Origin: an uncultured Lachnospiraceae bacterium
Lineage (GTDB): Bacteria; Bacillota; Clostridia; Lachnospirales; Anaerotignaceae
Length of the DNA stretch: 30,186 nt
Direction: 5' to 3'
NCBI GenBank assembly: GCA_944384285.1
Contig: CALWSX010000167.1
Span: 1 to 30,186 of the forward strand
How positions within the stretch are numbered: the first letter of the stretch is position 1; each line of letters begins with the position of its first letter. Below are positions 1 through 9,402 of this stretch, in pieces. Below the pieces are notes generated by a model. The model was not told where the DNA came from. It ran no database searches and saw only the letters and a program-made list of their open reading frames with translations. The position numbers were made by a program, and so were the translations under genes.

Positions 1-1
1 G

Positions 2-3000
2 TCAGAACAAAGTGGTTCAAGTAATGAAGATGACGAAGCAAGTGCCGGTACTCCAACTAATCCGGGTAATGAAGATGATGAAGCAAGTTCCGGTACCCCA
101 ACTAATCCGGGTAATGAAGATGACGAAATAAGTAGCGGGACCCCAACTAATCCGGGCAATGAAGATGACGAAATAAGTAGCGGTACCCCAACTAAACCGG
201 GCAATGAAGATGAAGATGTAAGTACCAGTACCCCAAGTAATAATGGGAATTCTCAACCTTCAAATGGAGATCAAGCAGATAAAATTGATGGAATTATGCC
301 ATTAAATGAAAAAAGTGTTGAATTATTAAACAATACAAATATAGAAGATAATTTATTTTCAGAAGGAAATGAACCTGAAAATTATTGTAGTAATTGTAAT
401 ACAAATATGGAAATAAAATTTGATGGTTCTATTTTACAGCGTGGGGAAATAAATAATGGAGATAAAATTACGTTAACTGTATCGGGTACGGCATATGTTG
501 GAGACGAGGTTATAAATGGATTTGGTCAAAGCTCAATAATTATCACAACTATATTACCTGAAGAGAATTATGATATAACTTATAATTCATTGCCATTTGA
601 AAAAGTAATATATTGGGAAGATAATAATAATGAAGCAAGTATTAGACCATCACTTGATGAGTATAAAGAAAAATATTTGGGAACACCGATTTTAAAATTT
701 TCTATAGATGGTGGTACAAAACTAGCCCTTACAACAGATAATATGGGCTCCATAGGGTTAAAAGAAATACCAGAAGCTAAGTTTATTGAATCAAGCGCAG
801 GTACTTATACATATTATTATGAAAAAGATACTTTGCCAGAGAAGATAATCGTTAAATACAATAATGGAGTGACAGAAGAACATAATATAGAGTGGTATAT
901 AGAACCTGATAAAACAGTTGAAAACGTAGATCAATATATATTTATCAATATAAATGAGGAAAACTTTGGAGAAGATGGTGAATACCCTACAGCAAAAAAT
1001 AAAGGTTGGTATTATGTTCTTCTCACAGATTTTACATTTGAAGTAAAATTACGCTGGGGTATTTTGGATGTTGATAAAGTTTTGGAAGAAGCTATAATTA
1101 ATGGATTTAAATTTGTAGTAGAATATGCAAATTCCAAAAGAGAAATAAATTTAAATGGCGATAATTTGCCAATTATTGTTGATATTAATGCAGTTGATGA
1201 ATCAAACGGAATTGTTACAATTAAAAATGTTTGGAGATATAATTTAGATGGAACTCCTATTAAACCGTATGTTGTATGTGTTAATAATGATGAAAACTTT
1301 GATGTTTTTAATAAAATATCACAAAGTGAAATATCTGAAGAAATATTTAATATGGAAGATGGAGACTATTTTGCAGTAACATACGATAATAATGGTGTTC
1401 CTAATTATGGTAATATTACATCATCTGTTTATAGTGGGGGTAAAGTTCAATTAACTCTTACTGGAGATATGAATTTTAATGCTGTAAAGACATGGTTAGA
1501 TGCAGATAAATCTTTACGTCCAACAGGACAATTCCAGCTTTGGCGTTATCGAGCTGATGATTCTATAAACTCTTTTACAACAGCTTCACCTGTTTCTGTT
1601 AATGGAAGCTATGTTGTTCAAGAACTAGATACAGAAGAAAATATACAAAGGATTGATTTTGGTGGGGAAACTTTCCCTAAATATGATTCCGAAGGTTACA
1701 GATATCTGTATGTTGCAAAAGAATATCTTGATTCAAAAACAACAACTGGTGAAACATCAGCATTTTATGATCAGCTTTTCGGATATGAAAATGTATCTGA
1801 TTCCATCTGGATTATAAATGAAAGAGGAGAACGTGTAGAAGCAGAAAGAGTTTCTAGTAATACATATATTTATAACGATAAAGATATATATAATCGAGTT
1901 AAAGGAACGGTTAACGTAAAGGTTGTTAAAAACTGGAATGCAGCAATATTCCAATCAGATTTTAATGATATAGCTGTTAAATTTAAACTTCAATCAAAAA
2001 CAGAAAATGAAACTGACTGGAAAGATGTTTTTGACAGCAATGGAAAAAATGTTGAAGCTGTACTTTATGACTTTTATGCTGAACATCTTACAAATACATA
2101 CATAGAGTCAATGCCAAAATATAATGATAAAGGTGAAGTTTTAGAGTATAAATGGATTGAAGAAGCTGTGTATCAAAATATTACAGGTGATACGGAAGAG
2201 TCCGTTTTGGAACAGATAGAAGAAGCTGACGGCGGAAATTCATCATTTAATATTTTAAATATTTTAAGTGGTGATGAAAGACCTAAGAGAATAGACATAA
2301 ATAATAACTTTTTTGTAATAACACAAAACGGTAGAGATATAGCTTATAATTCAAAAAGTGATTATGACAAAGCAAGTTATACTACAACTATAACCAATAT
2401 CCCTTTAAGCACAATTAATTATGAAGTTGAAAAAGAATGGCAAAGAGACCCAGAAAAAGTTGAGTTTGAGATTTATAAGATTAATCAAGGAGATCAGCTA
2501 AATGAAGGGTATGAATGGTTTGTTAAATTTAAACTTGATGAAAATGGGGATTATGTTCAAGATAGTTTAACTGTTAATCCTGCTTATCAAGATCTTACTA
2601 ATATAGTTATAGAGCAAGGCTTAAAGATAACTGACCCTAATGGAAAAGATAAAGCGTATAAAGTAACCGTCACAGGTCTTCCTGAATGCGATAGATTTGG
2701 TAATAAATATGAATATATTCTCTTGGAAAAAAATGCAGTTGTACCAATTTATGAAACAACCCGTATAGGGAATAAAAACAGTGATTACCATACAAAAGTA
2801 ATTAATGGACATGGTGGAGGAGGTTATTTAATTTTAATTAATAAATATTGGATTGATGACAGCGATATAGCACATCGTGAAGATATTAAGATGCAGGCAT
2901 ATTTGTATTACGAAAGCGAAGATGGAACCAAACACAAGATTCCTGTTTCCAGTGAAGTTTCATTAGAGCAAAATGTTACAAATATACAAACGAGTGTGTC

Positions 3001-6000
3001 TCTTAATAATGATGGTGGATACTGTGAAAGAGCTGGACTTGATAAAGAAAAAGTAAACGCAGCTTTGAAAGAAGCCTTTGAACAAAAAAACGGTAATTTA
3101 TATGTATTAGAGACATCAGTAGGTGACACTATAATCGATTATAAAGATAATTTTGAAAAGCCTGATTTTAGAAATGACGGAAATGAAAGTATTTCATATT
3201 TTGGGTATAATGGAAAAAATCACCGTTATGATGTAAGTTATGATATGCCATTTTTTATGAACGGTACTTGTATATATAATGTTTATAACAGAAGACTTGG
3301 TAACATAAACTTTACAGTTAAAAATATATGGCAAGATGGTGATAAAAAGTTAAGAGAAGAAATAGCTAATTTGCTTACACAAATTAATGTGTCTGCAACA
3401 GGCGAAGGGCAAAACATGCAAATATTCCCTGTCTTAAAACTTGACTTCCACAATAGTGTAAATGTATATGATAAATATGATATAACAGATTCAAAGGTTA
3501 CAGGTACTGAAATTTATGGTATTAATTCTTCAGGTGGAGATGCTATTTCTTTAGGTGGTACTTATATCAATATAGAAGATAATACTACAAAAAATGTAGG
3601 TTCTTACCAGACAGTTAATTTCTTAGAAGATGAAGAATTTTATTTCTATAATCTTCCTAAATATGATGAACTTGGACGTTCTGTACTTTATGATGTTAAG
3701 TTCACATGGGTTGTTGTAGATAATGAAGGAAAGGTTAAGGAAATAAATATTGATCTTAATTCACTTAAATCGTATATCGGTGATACAAATGCTACAGCGC
3801 TTTATAATCTTATAAATGATTATGAGACACAGAAAAGCGATATGGTATATAAACCTAATCATTTGGGTACAGATACTCAAAATGTTGAGCTTACAAACAG
3901 ACGAGATGCTACAAAATCTGTCCAGTGGTTTAAACAGTGGAACGATAATTATTCCTATGAAACCGGCAAACGACCTGATATATATCTTGACATATTCCGT
4001 GCAATTAGTGATGGAAACAATGGATTCACAAATGCCGAATTGTTCCAAAGAGATTATAAATGGGCTATTGGCGATACTTCAACAATGAATATTAATAGTT
4101 CAGGGTTAAGCGAAGATATTGTAACAGATGAAAATCCAATTGATTTTACAATTACAATCAATAATCTTCCTAAATATGATGAAAACGGAAATGAATGGAT
4201 ATATTTTGCTTATGAAAAAACACGAATTGATATAAACGAGTTTTATTATAAACCAGGTGAGTATGCTGTTAAGGATACTAGTGGTAAATATGTTTCTATA
4301 GGAACAAGGCAAAATGCCAATGCAAACGGAAAAGTATTGGATTTAAAAAGCGGTATGATATCCGGAGTAAATGTTATAAACAACTATGACCGTTATGCTC
4401 TTGCTGAAGATGGTTTGTTTATTAATACTCTTTACAGAGAAACTCAAATAAAAGGGAAAAAATACTGGCAAGGTTTAGAAAGTGGTTGGGTGGATCAAGG
4501 TAAAGATTTACCAACAATAACATTTACACTTGGACGAAAAACTGCAACAAAGATTGAAGAAGATATAGCTTCTCTTACAATTACAAGCAAACAGTGGGCA
4601 AAACTTAAAAAAGATGGTTATTATGTTTACCAGTTAGATTATGAGGGTAAAAATTTTATTGATGTTGATGCTAATGGTAAAGTAATTGTAACAGGAGAAG
4701 GAGATAATCCGACAGCATTGCCTCAGTTTGATAAGTATGGAAATATGTATACATATTACATAAGCGCTGAAACAATGGGTTATGTAAGTGGATTAAATAG
4801 TTTTAAAGGTAATACTTATGGTACTGACAGTGTAACAAGTGATAATATATATAATGTTACAATAGAAGAAGATACTTTTACAGCAACAAATGTATATAAT
4901 AGCAAAAAAAGTGACTTAAATATATACAAGTATTTGTATTTAAAAATTAAAGACGATGGAACGACACCTGTTGCATATCCTGCTATTACATTTAAGGTTA
5001 CACGTACATACAATCTGAACGGAGGAGGAGTTTCCGAGCCTCAACTTGTAAAAAATATTGTTTGGACTTCAAATGATGTTAAGAATGACTTTATTGCTCA
5101 AGGAAGCCCGGCAAATGGACTGGTTTCGAAATCTTTTGCCATAGATAATTTACCTATATATGCACCTAACGGTTCAAAATATACTTACAAAGTAGAAGAA
5201 ATTAAAACTAATTTGAAAGGATATGATACATGGGCTGTTAATGGCCAAGTAAACGCAACTGATTTAAATGCTTATATGGTAAGTTCAAACCTAAAAGACA
5301 GTATTTCATTTGAGCTTGTAGAAGGAATAAATCATGATGATGGTCAAACATATGCTTCATTTATAAATAAACTTCAAGTTAACAATATGAAAAAAGTTGT
5401 TATAAAAGGAAGTAAAATATGGAATGACTGGAATGATAAATTAGGATTAAGACCAACGCCGCAAGAGTTTGCAACAAATAGTTTATCTTTATGGCGTAAC
5501 GGTAGAGCACAAGGAGGAACCGGCGGAGCTGGATCAACAGGAGATTTAAAAGTTGATAAGAGTTTGTATACTGTTAAATGGTATACTGACAATACTTACA
5601 CTGTTGAAATATCGTCAGAAGACTTGAACAATAATAAATCAATAAATACATGGTATTACAAGATAGAAGGCGCACCAGGAGTGCAAGGAGAATTAGCTTA
5701 TATTTCTTCAACAGGAAATATATGGGATTATAAAATTAAAGAGTTGACGCCGCCAATGGGATATTCACCAAACGCAAGTACTGTTGTAGGTACTTATGGT
5801 AATACTGAAAATAACCCTGTATCTATAACTATTTCTCCAATTACTAATTCTACAAAAACAAATTTGGTATTTGTTAAGGAATGGACCGATTTAAACGGAA
5901 ACGATTTATCTTATAATACTTTTAAAGACTTAGATATAACAGTTGATTTTGAGCTTCAAGTTTCAGAAGTTATAAAAACTTCTCCACAGACTCTTTCATG

Positions 6001-8938
6001 GGTTAGCGCTGAAGATTACTTTAGAAGCAATTTAACATCAGATCAATATGAAAGTTTATTTGGAAGTGGATATTCTTTTAAAAGAACGATAACGGGTAAA
6101 ATAACAGACGATCATTTATGGGAAAACACAAGAGTAAACTGTTTTATAGACCTTCCGAATACATTTATAAAGCAAAGTTCAACCGAGTATACTTTCCTTA
6201 CATATCGAGTTGTTGAAACTAAAGTAGATTATGGTATAGAAAGTCAAACAATAACAATAAATAATGACGGCAAGTATACAGAGATTAACCCGGATAAACT
6301 TGTTGAAAGTGTTGTTGTTGAATCTGAGCTTCAAAGCTCAAAAACTACAATAAAAAATAAGCTTTCTTCTTTAGATTTAGAGATTATTAAAGTATGGGAT
6401 GGAGACAATGACAATGCATATGGAACAAGACCTGAAGGTACTGTTGCGAATACTTGGCAGACTAAATTTATTGTGAGAGCATCATCTGATGGTGGTTCAA
6501 ACTGGGATGACTTCAAATATATTGATTCAGATGGAAATGAAAAGAATATAGTAATAACGCTTTCAGGAGAAGATACAGAAATCACTAAGTCAGCAGAAGT
6601 AAAAGGACTTCCTTTGATGGGATATAAAGATGGGGAACTTGTTAAGTATACTTATGAGATAAGAGAACTTAGCACAATTTATAACGAAGGAAGTTCACAA
6701 GGGTATATAATAAGTGATGGTGGATCATTTAATTCGGCATATGTTGCAAAATATGAGATATCATCGTCAAATGGCAAAAAAGTTACAAAAGTTACAAACA
6801 AAATGACGAGCACACCTCCACCAGGTGGTGGCGAAGGAACAAATAATATATATGCTGAAAAAATATGGAAACCTGAAAATCCGACAGGAAAATCAGTTAA
6901 ATTTACACTTCAATATTTGGCTGAAGATGGAACATGGAAAGATTTTGTTTCAATCACACTTAACGGTACAGCGGATATTAATGAAAAAACTATTGGAAAA
7001 GTTGTTTATAGCGAATATGAACCATGGAAAGCTCGTTGGCTTGATTTGCCTAACAATTTAAAAGGAGCTGACAATAGTGGAGGAAGAACACAATATAAAG
7101 TAATAGAAACCAATATTCCTAGTGGGTATATATTCTATTCTGATAAAATAAGTCAAGATAGAGACGGAAATAATATATATGAGTTCACAAATGTAAAAGA
7201 AACTGAATTTGAAGTTGTAAAAAAATGGTATGGCGATCAAATAACAACAACTCATCAACCTGTAACAGCGAATATATATCGAACAATAAATGCTGGTGAT
7301 GCTGAAAAAGGAAAAGGAGGAACTGTTGTAACAAATGATGTGGGAAATCCTCTTATAGTTACTTTAAGATCAAGTGACTGGAAGGCTAAAGTAGAAAATC
7401 TCCCATATTGTGATGAAAACGGAAATAGATTTTATTATTATGCGGTTGAGACTCCAAAAGTTGATGGCTATTATGATTATTATAATACTGAAACTCCTGA
7501 TTCAGAAAATGAAATAGGTAAAACAGAAATAATCAATATTAACCAAACATCTTTAGTGGGTACAAAAGAATGGCAAGATAATGATAATAAATATCTTACA
7601 CGACCTAATCCAAGCGATTTTAATATTATACTTCAGTACACAACAGTAGATACTCCTACAGAATCAGATTGGGTAAATGTTCCTGATACCTTATTTGAAT
7701 TTAATTGGATAAGTACAGATACAAATATATGGTCATATGAATATTCAAAACTTCCTAAAACAGATAAAGAAGGAAATGAATATAAATATCGTGTTATTGA
7801 AGGTACTCTTGATTCTTATAACCGTACAGATACTTCTGACTTTAATTTAGTTAATGTACTCAAGAAAGAAATAAGCATAAGTATTAATAAGTATTGGAAA
7901 GATACTGATTCATCAGGAAGAGTTGACGATTTAGGACTTGAGCTTTATAGACATACAGATGGAACACCTGAAAATGAGTGGAATTTGGTAGATCCATCAA
8001 GTTATAAGGTTTCTGTATGGGATAAAACGGATCCTGACAAATGGACATGTGAATTTAGCGGACTTCCACTGTATGACAATAATCAAAAACTTTATACTTA
8101 TAAAGTGATTGAATCAAAAGTTCCTGGAGGATATGATGTGTCATATAGTACAGATTTGTCAAGAAATACTTTGGTAACTAATAATGATATTTATAATTTC
8201 CAAAGAGGTTCGTTGCTTATAGAAAAGACAATTAAAGGGAACCTTGCAAATTATAAGGATAAGTTTAAATTTACTGTGAATTTTGAACTTCCAGATTATG
8301 TTTCTGATGGAACATATGGAAAAGCCGAAATTGATGGAATTCAAGAAACAATAACTTTTGTTGGTAAAAAGGGAAGTATTGAATTTTATCTTAAAGGAGG
8401 AGAATCTTTAACAATAAGCGATTTGCCTTGTGGAACAAAATATACGGTTACTGAAGAAAGAAACTCTTATAATGTTGAATTTGTAAACAATATTGGCTCA
8501 ATCTTATATGGTGACACAGTAAAAGTTTCATTTACAAATACAAAGAATGATTCAGGCGGTTCGGAAGGAACTCCAAAACCGACACCAGATCCGGAGGATA
8601 AACCAACACCAGATCCGGAAGATAAGCCAACGCCAGATCCAGAGGACAAACCAACACCGGATCCGGAGGACAAACCAACACCGGATCCAGAGGATAAACC
8701 AACACCAGATCCGGAGGATAATCCAACACCTGATGTTAATAATGAGACAAATGATTCTCCTGATAAAACTGAATTAACAAAAGAAGATCAAACTCCTAAT
8801 GAGAACGGTGATACAGTAGTTAAAACCGGAGATACATTTAATATAAAACATTATGTTGTTTTATTTGCATCTGCAGCAATTATTTTGTTAATATTGGTGT
8901 TTATGTCTATATCAAAAAGACATGGTTATAAAAGGTAA
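2..8938 (+). CDS. Giant sortase-anchored surface protein with CnaB repeats (5' partial)
   Basis: The reading frame is open from base 2, so the N-terminus and signal peptide lie outside the window; the ATG at 296 is internal. In-window length is 2978 residues. Order: acidic 15-residue repeats (residues about 5-80), about 17 divergent CnaB-like beta-sandwich domains, a last domain of the DUF7601 / pilin-like isopeptide type (near 8207-8550), six KPTPDPED repeats, then VKTGD (residues 2940-2944), a hydrophobic segment and the tail KRHGYKR. CnaB units show a strand ending K-x-W near their start and a later LPKYDENGN-like turn followed by Y-x-Y-x-V-x-E; this Lys and Glu are the usual partners of internal isopeptide bonds. 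The protein should be exported, covalently fixed to peptidoglycan by a sortase and act as a long adhesin or stalk. The ligand is unknown. No sortase gene is in the window. A 13-bp terminator follows. Confidence 0.9.
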   Translation, partial: SEQSGSSNEDDEASAGTPTNPGNEDDEASSGTPTNPGNEDDEISSGTPTNPGNEDDEISSGTPTKPGNEDEDVSTSTPSNNGNSQPSNGDQADKIDGIMPLNEKSVELLNNTNIEDNLFSEGNEPENYCSNCNTNMEIKFDGSILQRGEINNGDKITLTVSGTAYVGDEVINGFGQSSIIITTILPEENYDITYNSLPFEKVIYWEDNNNEASIRPSLDEYKEKYLGTPILKFSIDGGTKLALTTDNMGSIGLKEIPEAKFIESSAGTYTYYYEKDTLPEKIIVKYNNGVTEEHNIEWYIEPDKTVENVDQYIFININEENFGEDGEYPTAKNKGWYYVLLTDFTFEVKLRWGILDVDKVLEEAIINGFKFVVEYANSKREINLNGDNLPIIVDINAVDESNGIVTIKNVWRYNLDGTPIKPYVVCVNNDENFDVFNKISQSEISEEIFNMEDGDYFAVTYDNNGVPNYGNITSSVYSGGKVQLTLTGDMNFNAVKTWLDADKSLRPTGQFQLWRYRADDSINSFTTASPVSVNGSYVVQELDTEENIQRIDFGGETFPKYDSEGYRYLYVAKEYLDSKTTTGETSAFYDQLFGYENVSDSIWIINERGERVEAERVSSNTYIYNDKDIYNRVKGTVNVKVVKNWNAAIFQSDFNDIAVKFKLQSKTENETDWKDVFDSNGKNVEAVLYDFYAEHLTNTYIESMPKYNDKGEVLEYKWIEEAVYQNITGDTEESVLEQIEEADGGNSSFNILNILSGDERPKRIDINNNFFVITQNGRDIAYNSKSDYDKASYTTTITNIPLSTINYEVEKEWQRDPEKVEFEIYKINQGDQLNEGYEWFVKFKLDENGDYVQDSLTVNPAYQDLTNIVIEQGLKITDPNGKDKAYKVTVTGLPECDRFGNKYEYILLEKNAVVPIYETTRIGNKNSDYHTKVINGHGGGGYLILINKYWIDDSDIAHREDIKMQAYLYYESEDGTKHKIPVSSEVSLEQNVTNIQTSVSLNNDGGYCERAGLDKEKVNAALKEAFEQKNGNLYVLETSVGDTIIDYKDNFEKPDFRNDGNESISYFGYNGKNHRYDVSYDMPFFMNGTCIYNVYNRRLGNINFTVKNIWQDGDKKLREEIANLLTQINVSATGEGQNMQIFPVLKLDFHNSVNVYDKYDITDSKVTGTEIYGINSSGGDAISLGGTYINIEDNTTKNVGSYQTVNFLEDEEFYFYNLPKYDELGRSVLYDVKFTWVVVDNEGKVKEINIDLNSLKSYIGDTNATALYNLINDYETQKSDMVYKPNHLGTDTQNVELTNRRDATKSVQWFKQWNDNYSYETGKRPDIYLDIFRAISDGNNGFTNAELFQRDYKWAIGDTSTMNINSSGLSEDIVTDENPIDFTITINNLPKYDENGNEWIYFAYEKTRIDINEFYYKPGEYAVKDTSGKYVSIGTRQNANANGKVLDLKSGMISGVNVINNYDRYALAEDGLFINTLYRETQIKGKKYWQGLESGWVDQGKDLPTITFTLGRKTATKIEEDIASLTITSKQWAKLKKDGYYVYQLDYEGKNFIDVDANGKVIVTGEGDNPTALPQFDKYGNMYTYYISAETMGYVSGLNSFKGNTYGTDSVTSDNIYNVTIEEDTFTATNVYNSKKSDLNIYKYLYLKIKDDGTTPVAYPAITFKVTRTYNLNGGGVSEPQLVKNIVWTSNDVKNDFIAQGSPANGLVSKSFAIDNLPIYAPNGSKYTYKVEEIKTNLKGYDTWAVNGQVNATDLNAYMVSSNLKDSISFELVEGINHDDGQTYASFINKLQVNNMKKVVIKGSKIWNDWNDKLGLRPTPQEFATNSLSLWRNGRAQGGTGGAGSTGDLKVDKSLYTVKWYTDNTYTVEISSEDLNNNKSINTWYYKIEGAPGVQGELAYISSTGNIWDYKIKELTPPMGYSPNASTVVGTYGNTENNPVSITISPITNSTKTNLVFVKEWTDLNGNDLSYNTFKDLDITVDFELQVSEVIKTSPQTLSWVSAEDYFRSNLTSDQYESLFGSGYSFKRTITGKITDDHLWENTRVNCFIDLPNTFIKQSSTEYTFLTYRVVETKVDYGIESQTITINNDGKYTEINPDKLVESVVVESELQSSKTTIKNKLSSLDLEIIKVWDGDNDNAYGTRPEGTVANTWQTKFIVRASSDGGSNWDDFKYIDSDGNEKNIVITLSGEDTEITKSAEVKGLPLMGYKDGELVKYTYEIRELSTIYNEGSSQGYIISDGGSFNSAYVAKYEISSSNGKKVTKVTNKMTSTPPPGGGEGTNNIYAEKIWKPENPTGKSVKFTLQYLAEDGTWKDFVSITLNGTADINEKTIGKVVYSEYEPWKARWLDLPNNLKGADNSGGRTQYKVIETNIPSGYIFYSDKISQDRDGNNIYEFTNVKETEFEVVKKWYGDQITTTHQPVTANIYRTINAGDAEKGKGGTVVTNDVGNPLIVTLRSSDWKAKVENLPYCDENGNRFYYYAVETPKVDGYYDYYNTETPDSENEIGKTEIININQTSLVGTKEWQDNDNKYLTRPNPSDFNIILQYTTVDTPTESDWVNVPDTLFEFNWISTDTNIWSYEYSKLPKTDKEGNEYKYRVIEGTLDSYNRTDTSDFNLVNVLKKEISISINKYWKDTDSSGRVDDLGLELYRHTDGTPENEWNLVDPSSYKVSVWDKTDPDKWTCEFSGLPLYDNNQKLYTYKVIESKVPGGYDVSYSTDLSRNTLVTNNDIYNFQRGSLLIEKTIKGNLANYKDKFKFTVNFELPDYVSDGTYGKAEIDGIQETITFVGKKGSIEFYLKGGESLTISDLPCGTKYTVTEERNSYNVEFVNNIGSILYGDTVKVSFTNTKNDSGGSEGTPKPTPDPEDKPTPDPEDKPTPDPEDKPTPDPEDKPTPDPEDKPTPDPEDNPTPDVNNETNDSPDKTELTKEDQTPNENGDTVVKTGDTFNIKHYVVLFASAAIILLILVFMSISKRHGYKR
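14..241 (+). repeat. 45-bp tandem repeats encoding acidic 15-residue units
   Basis: Units starting at 47, 92, 137 and 182 encode variants of GTPTNPGNEDDEASS. A partial unit precedes them and a decayed one (STPSNNG) follows. Neighbouring copies differ by only a few bases, so the array is young or is being homogenised, and its copy number may vary between strains. The array is cut by the left edge, so the total number of units is unknown. It probably forms a flexible, negatively charged spacer in the surface protein. Confidence 0.85.
596..8200 (+). repeat. Array of about 17 divergent CnaB-like domains
   Basis: Domain starts, judged from the K-x-W signature, fall near 596, 1210, 1480, 1910, 2420, 2827, 3310, 3917, 4445, 4912, 5398, 5863, 6373, 6847, 7208, 7550 and 7871. 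Spacing is mostly 320-610 bp. The first two and the one at 4912 are the most degenerate. The domains share the fold signature but little DNA identity, so the array is old, unlike the repeats at either end. A Pro/Gly linker (TPPPGGGEG, near 6811-6843) separates the first 13 domains from the last four. Confidence 0.75.
8576..8737 (+). repeat. 24-bp tandem repeats encoding KPTPDPED stalk
   Basis: Six units of 24 bp (8576-8719) encode KPTPDPED and are followed by NPTPDV. The units differ mainly at third codon positions. Proline- and acid-rich repeats of this kind span the peptidoglycan just before a sortase signal. The same bases give open but meaningless frames on both strands. Confidence 0.9.
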
Positions 8939-9004
8939 AAAGTGATCTGTTAATTATGTAAATTTATTGAACAAAGATTTGTTTTAATAATTAAAATTTA
9001 AAAG

Positions 9005-9059
9005 ATACTTCATTTGCAAAAAAGTATGAGATACGAAATAGCAAATGAAGTATTTTTTT
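9005..9059 (+). terminator. Rho-independent terminator after the surface protein gene
   Basis: A perfect 13-bp inverted repeat (ATACTTCATTTGC, 9005-9017, and its complement, 9041-9053) is followed by a run of T. The 23-base loop contains a small inner hairpin, GTAT-GAG-ATAC. It lies about 65 bp after the stop codon of the adhesin. Bases 9060-9180 after it hold no gene or motif that I can support. Confidence 0.88.
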
Positions 9060-9180
9060 ATATGTAAATAAAACTATATTTCATTGTTAATATATAAAAA
9101 AGATTTTGGGAAGATTATTATTCAGGTAAAGTTAATAATTTTTAAACCAAAAGTAGTGCAACATAAATAAGAACATATAC

Positions 9181-9194
9181 GGAACAAATGTTTG
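9181..9194. promoter_or_regulatory. LexA-type SOS box upstream of uvrB
   Basis: GGAACAAATGTTTG agrees with the Gram-positive LexA operator (CGAAC-N4-GTTYG type) in both half sites except for the first base. It sits about 210 bp before uvrB and touches the -35 region of the nearer candidate promoter, where LexA would block RNA polymerase. uvrBA is a classic SOS operon in Bacillus. The lexA gene is not in the window. Confidence 0.65.
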
Positions 9195-9242
9195 TAAAAA
9201 TTAATTATATGTATATACTTTATTATTTGACTGTGTTATACT
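9192..9242 (+). promoter_or_regulatory. Candidate uvrBA promoters
   Basis: Two candidates are visible. The first has TTGTAA (9192-9197), 16 bp, then TATACT (9214-9219), with its -35 overlapping the SOS box. The second is an extended -10, TG-T-TATACT (9234-9242), with no clear -35. Either leaves a leader of 150-180 bases before uvrB. I see no riboswitch or small gene in 9243-9390. Confidence 0.45.
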
Positions 9243-9402
9243 TTTTAGTAGTTTCTTTTGGATAAAAATATATTTCTTATTGTTGTTTTCAAATATACAT
9301 TAATTTTGGGGGTCCATAGATTGTAAGAGCCTTTTTTAGTCTGAATATTAAACATATTTAATTAGACAGTAATTACATTACTATATAAAAAGGAGAGGTA
9401 AT

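Noticed and set aside
296..298. ATG at 296 as the start of the surface protein
   Set aside because: The same frame is open to the left edge and encodes the tandem repeats, and no signal peptide follows the ATG.
8576..8737. Possible CRISPR array
   Set aside because: The repeats are directly adjacent, without spacers, and encode protein in frame.
8467..8777. Open frames in other phases over the KPTPDPED repeats
   Set aside because: They are by-products of the 24-bp repeat and lack ribosome sites; the composition is plainly repeat-derived.
9243..9402. Small RNA or leader peptide before uvrB
   Set aside because: No terminator, conserved fold or ribosome site with a short frame could be found.
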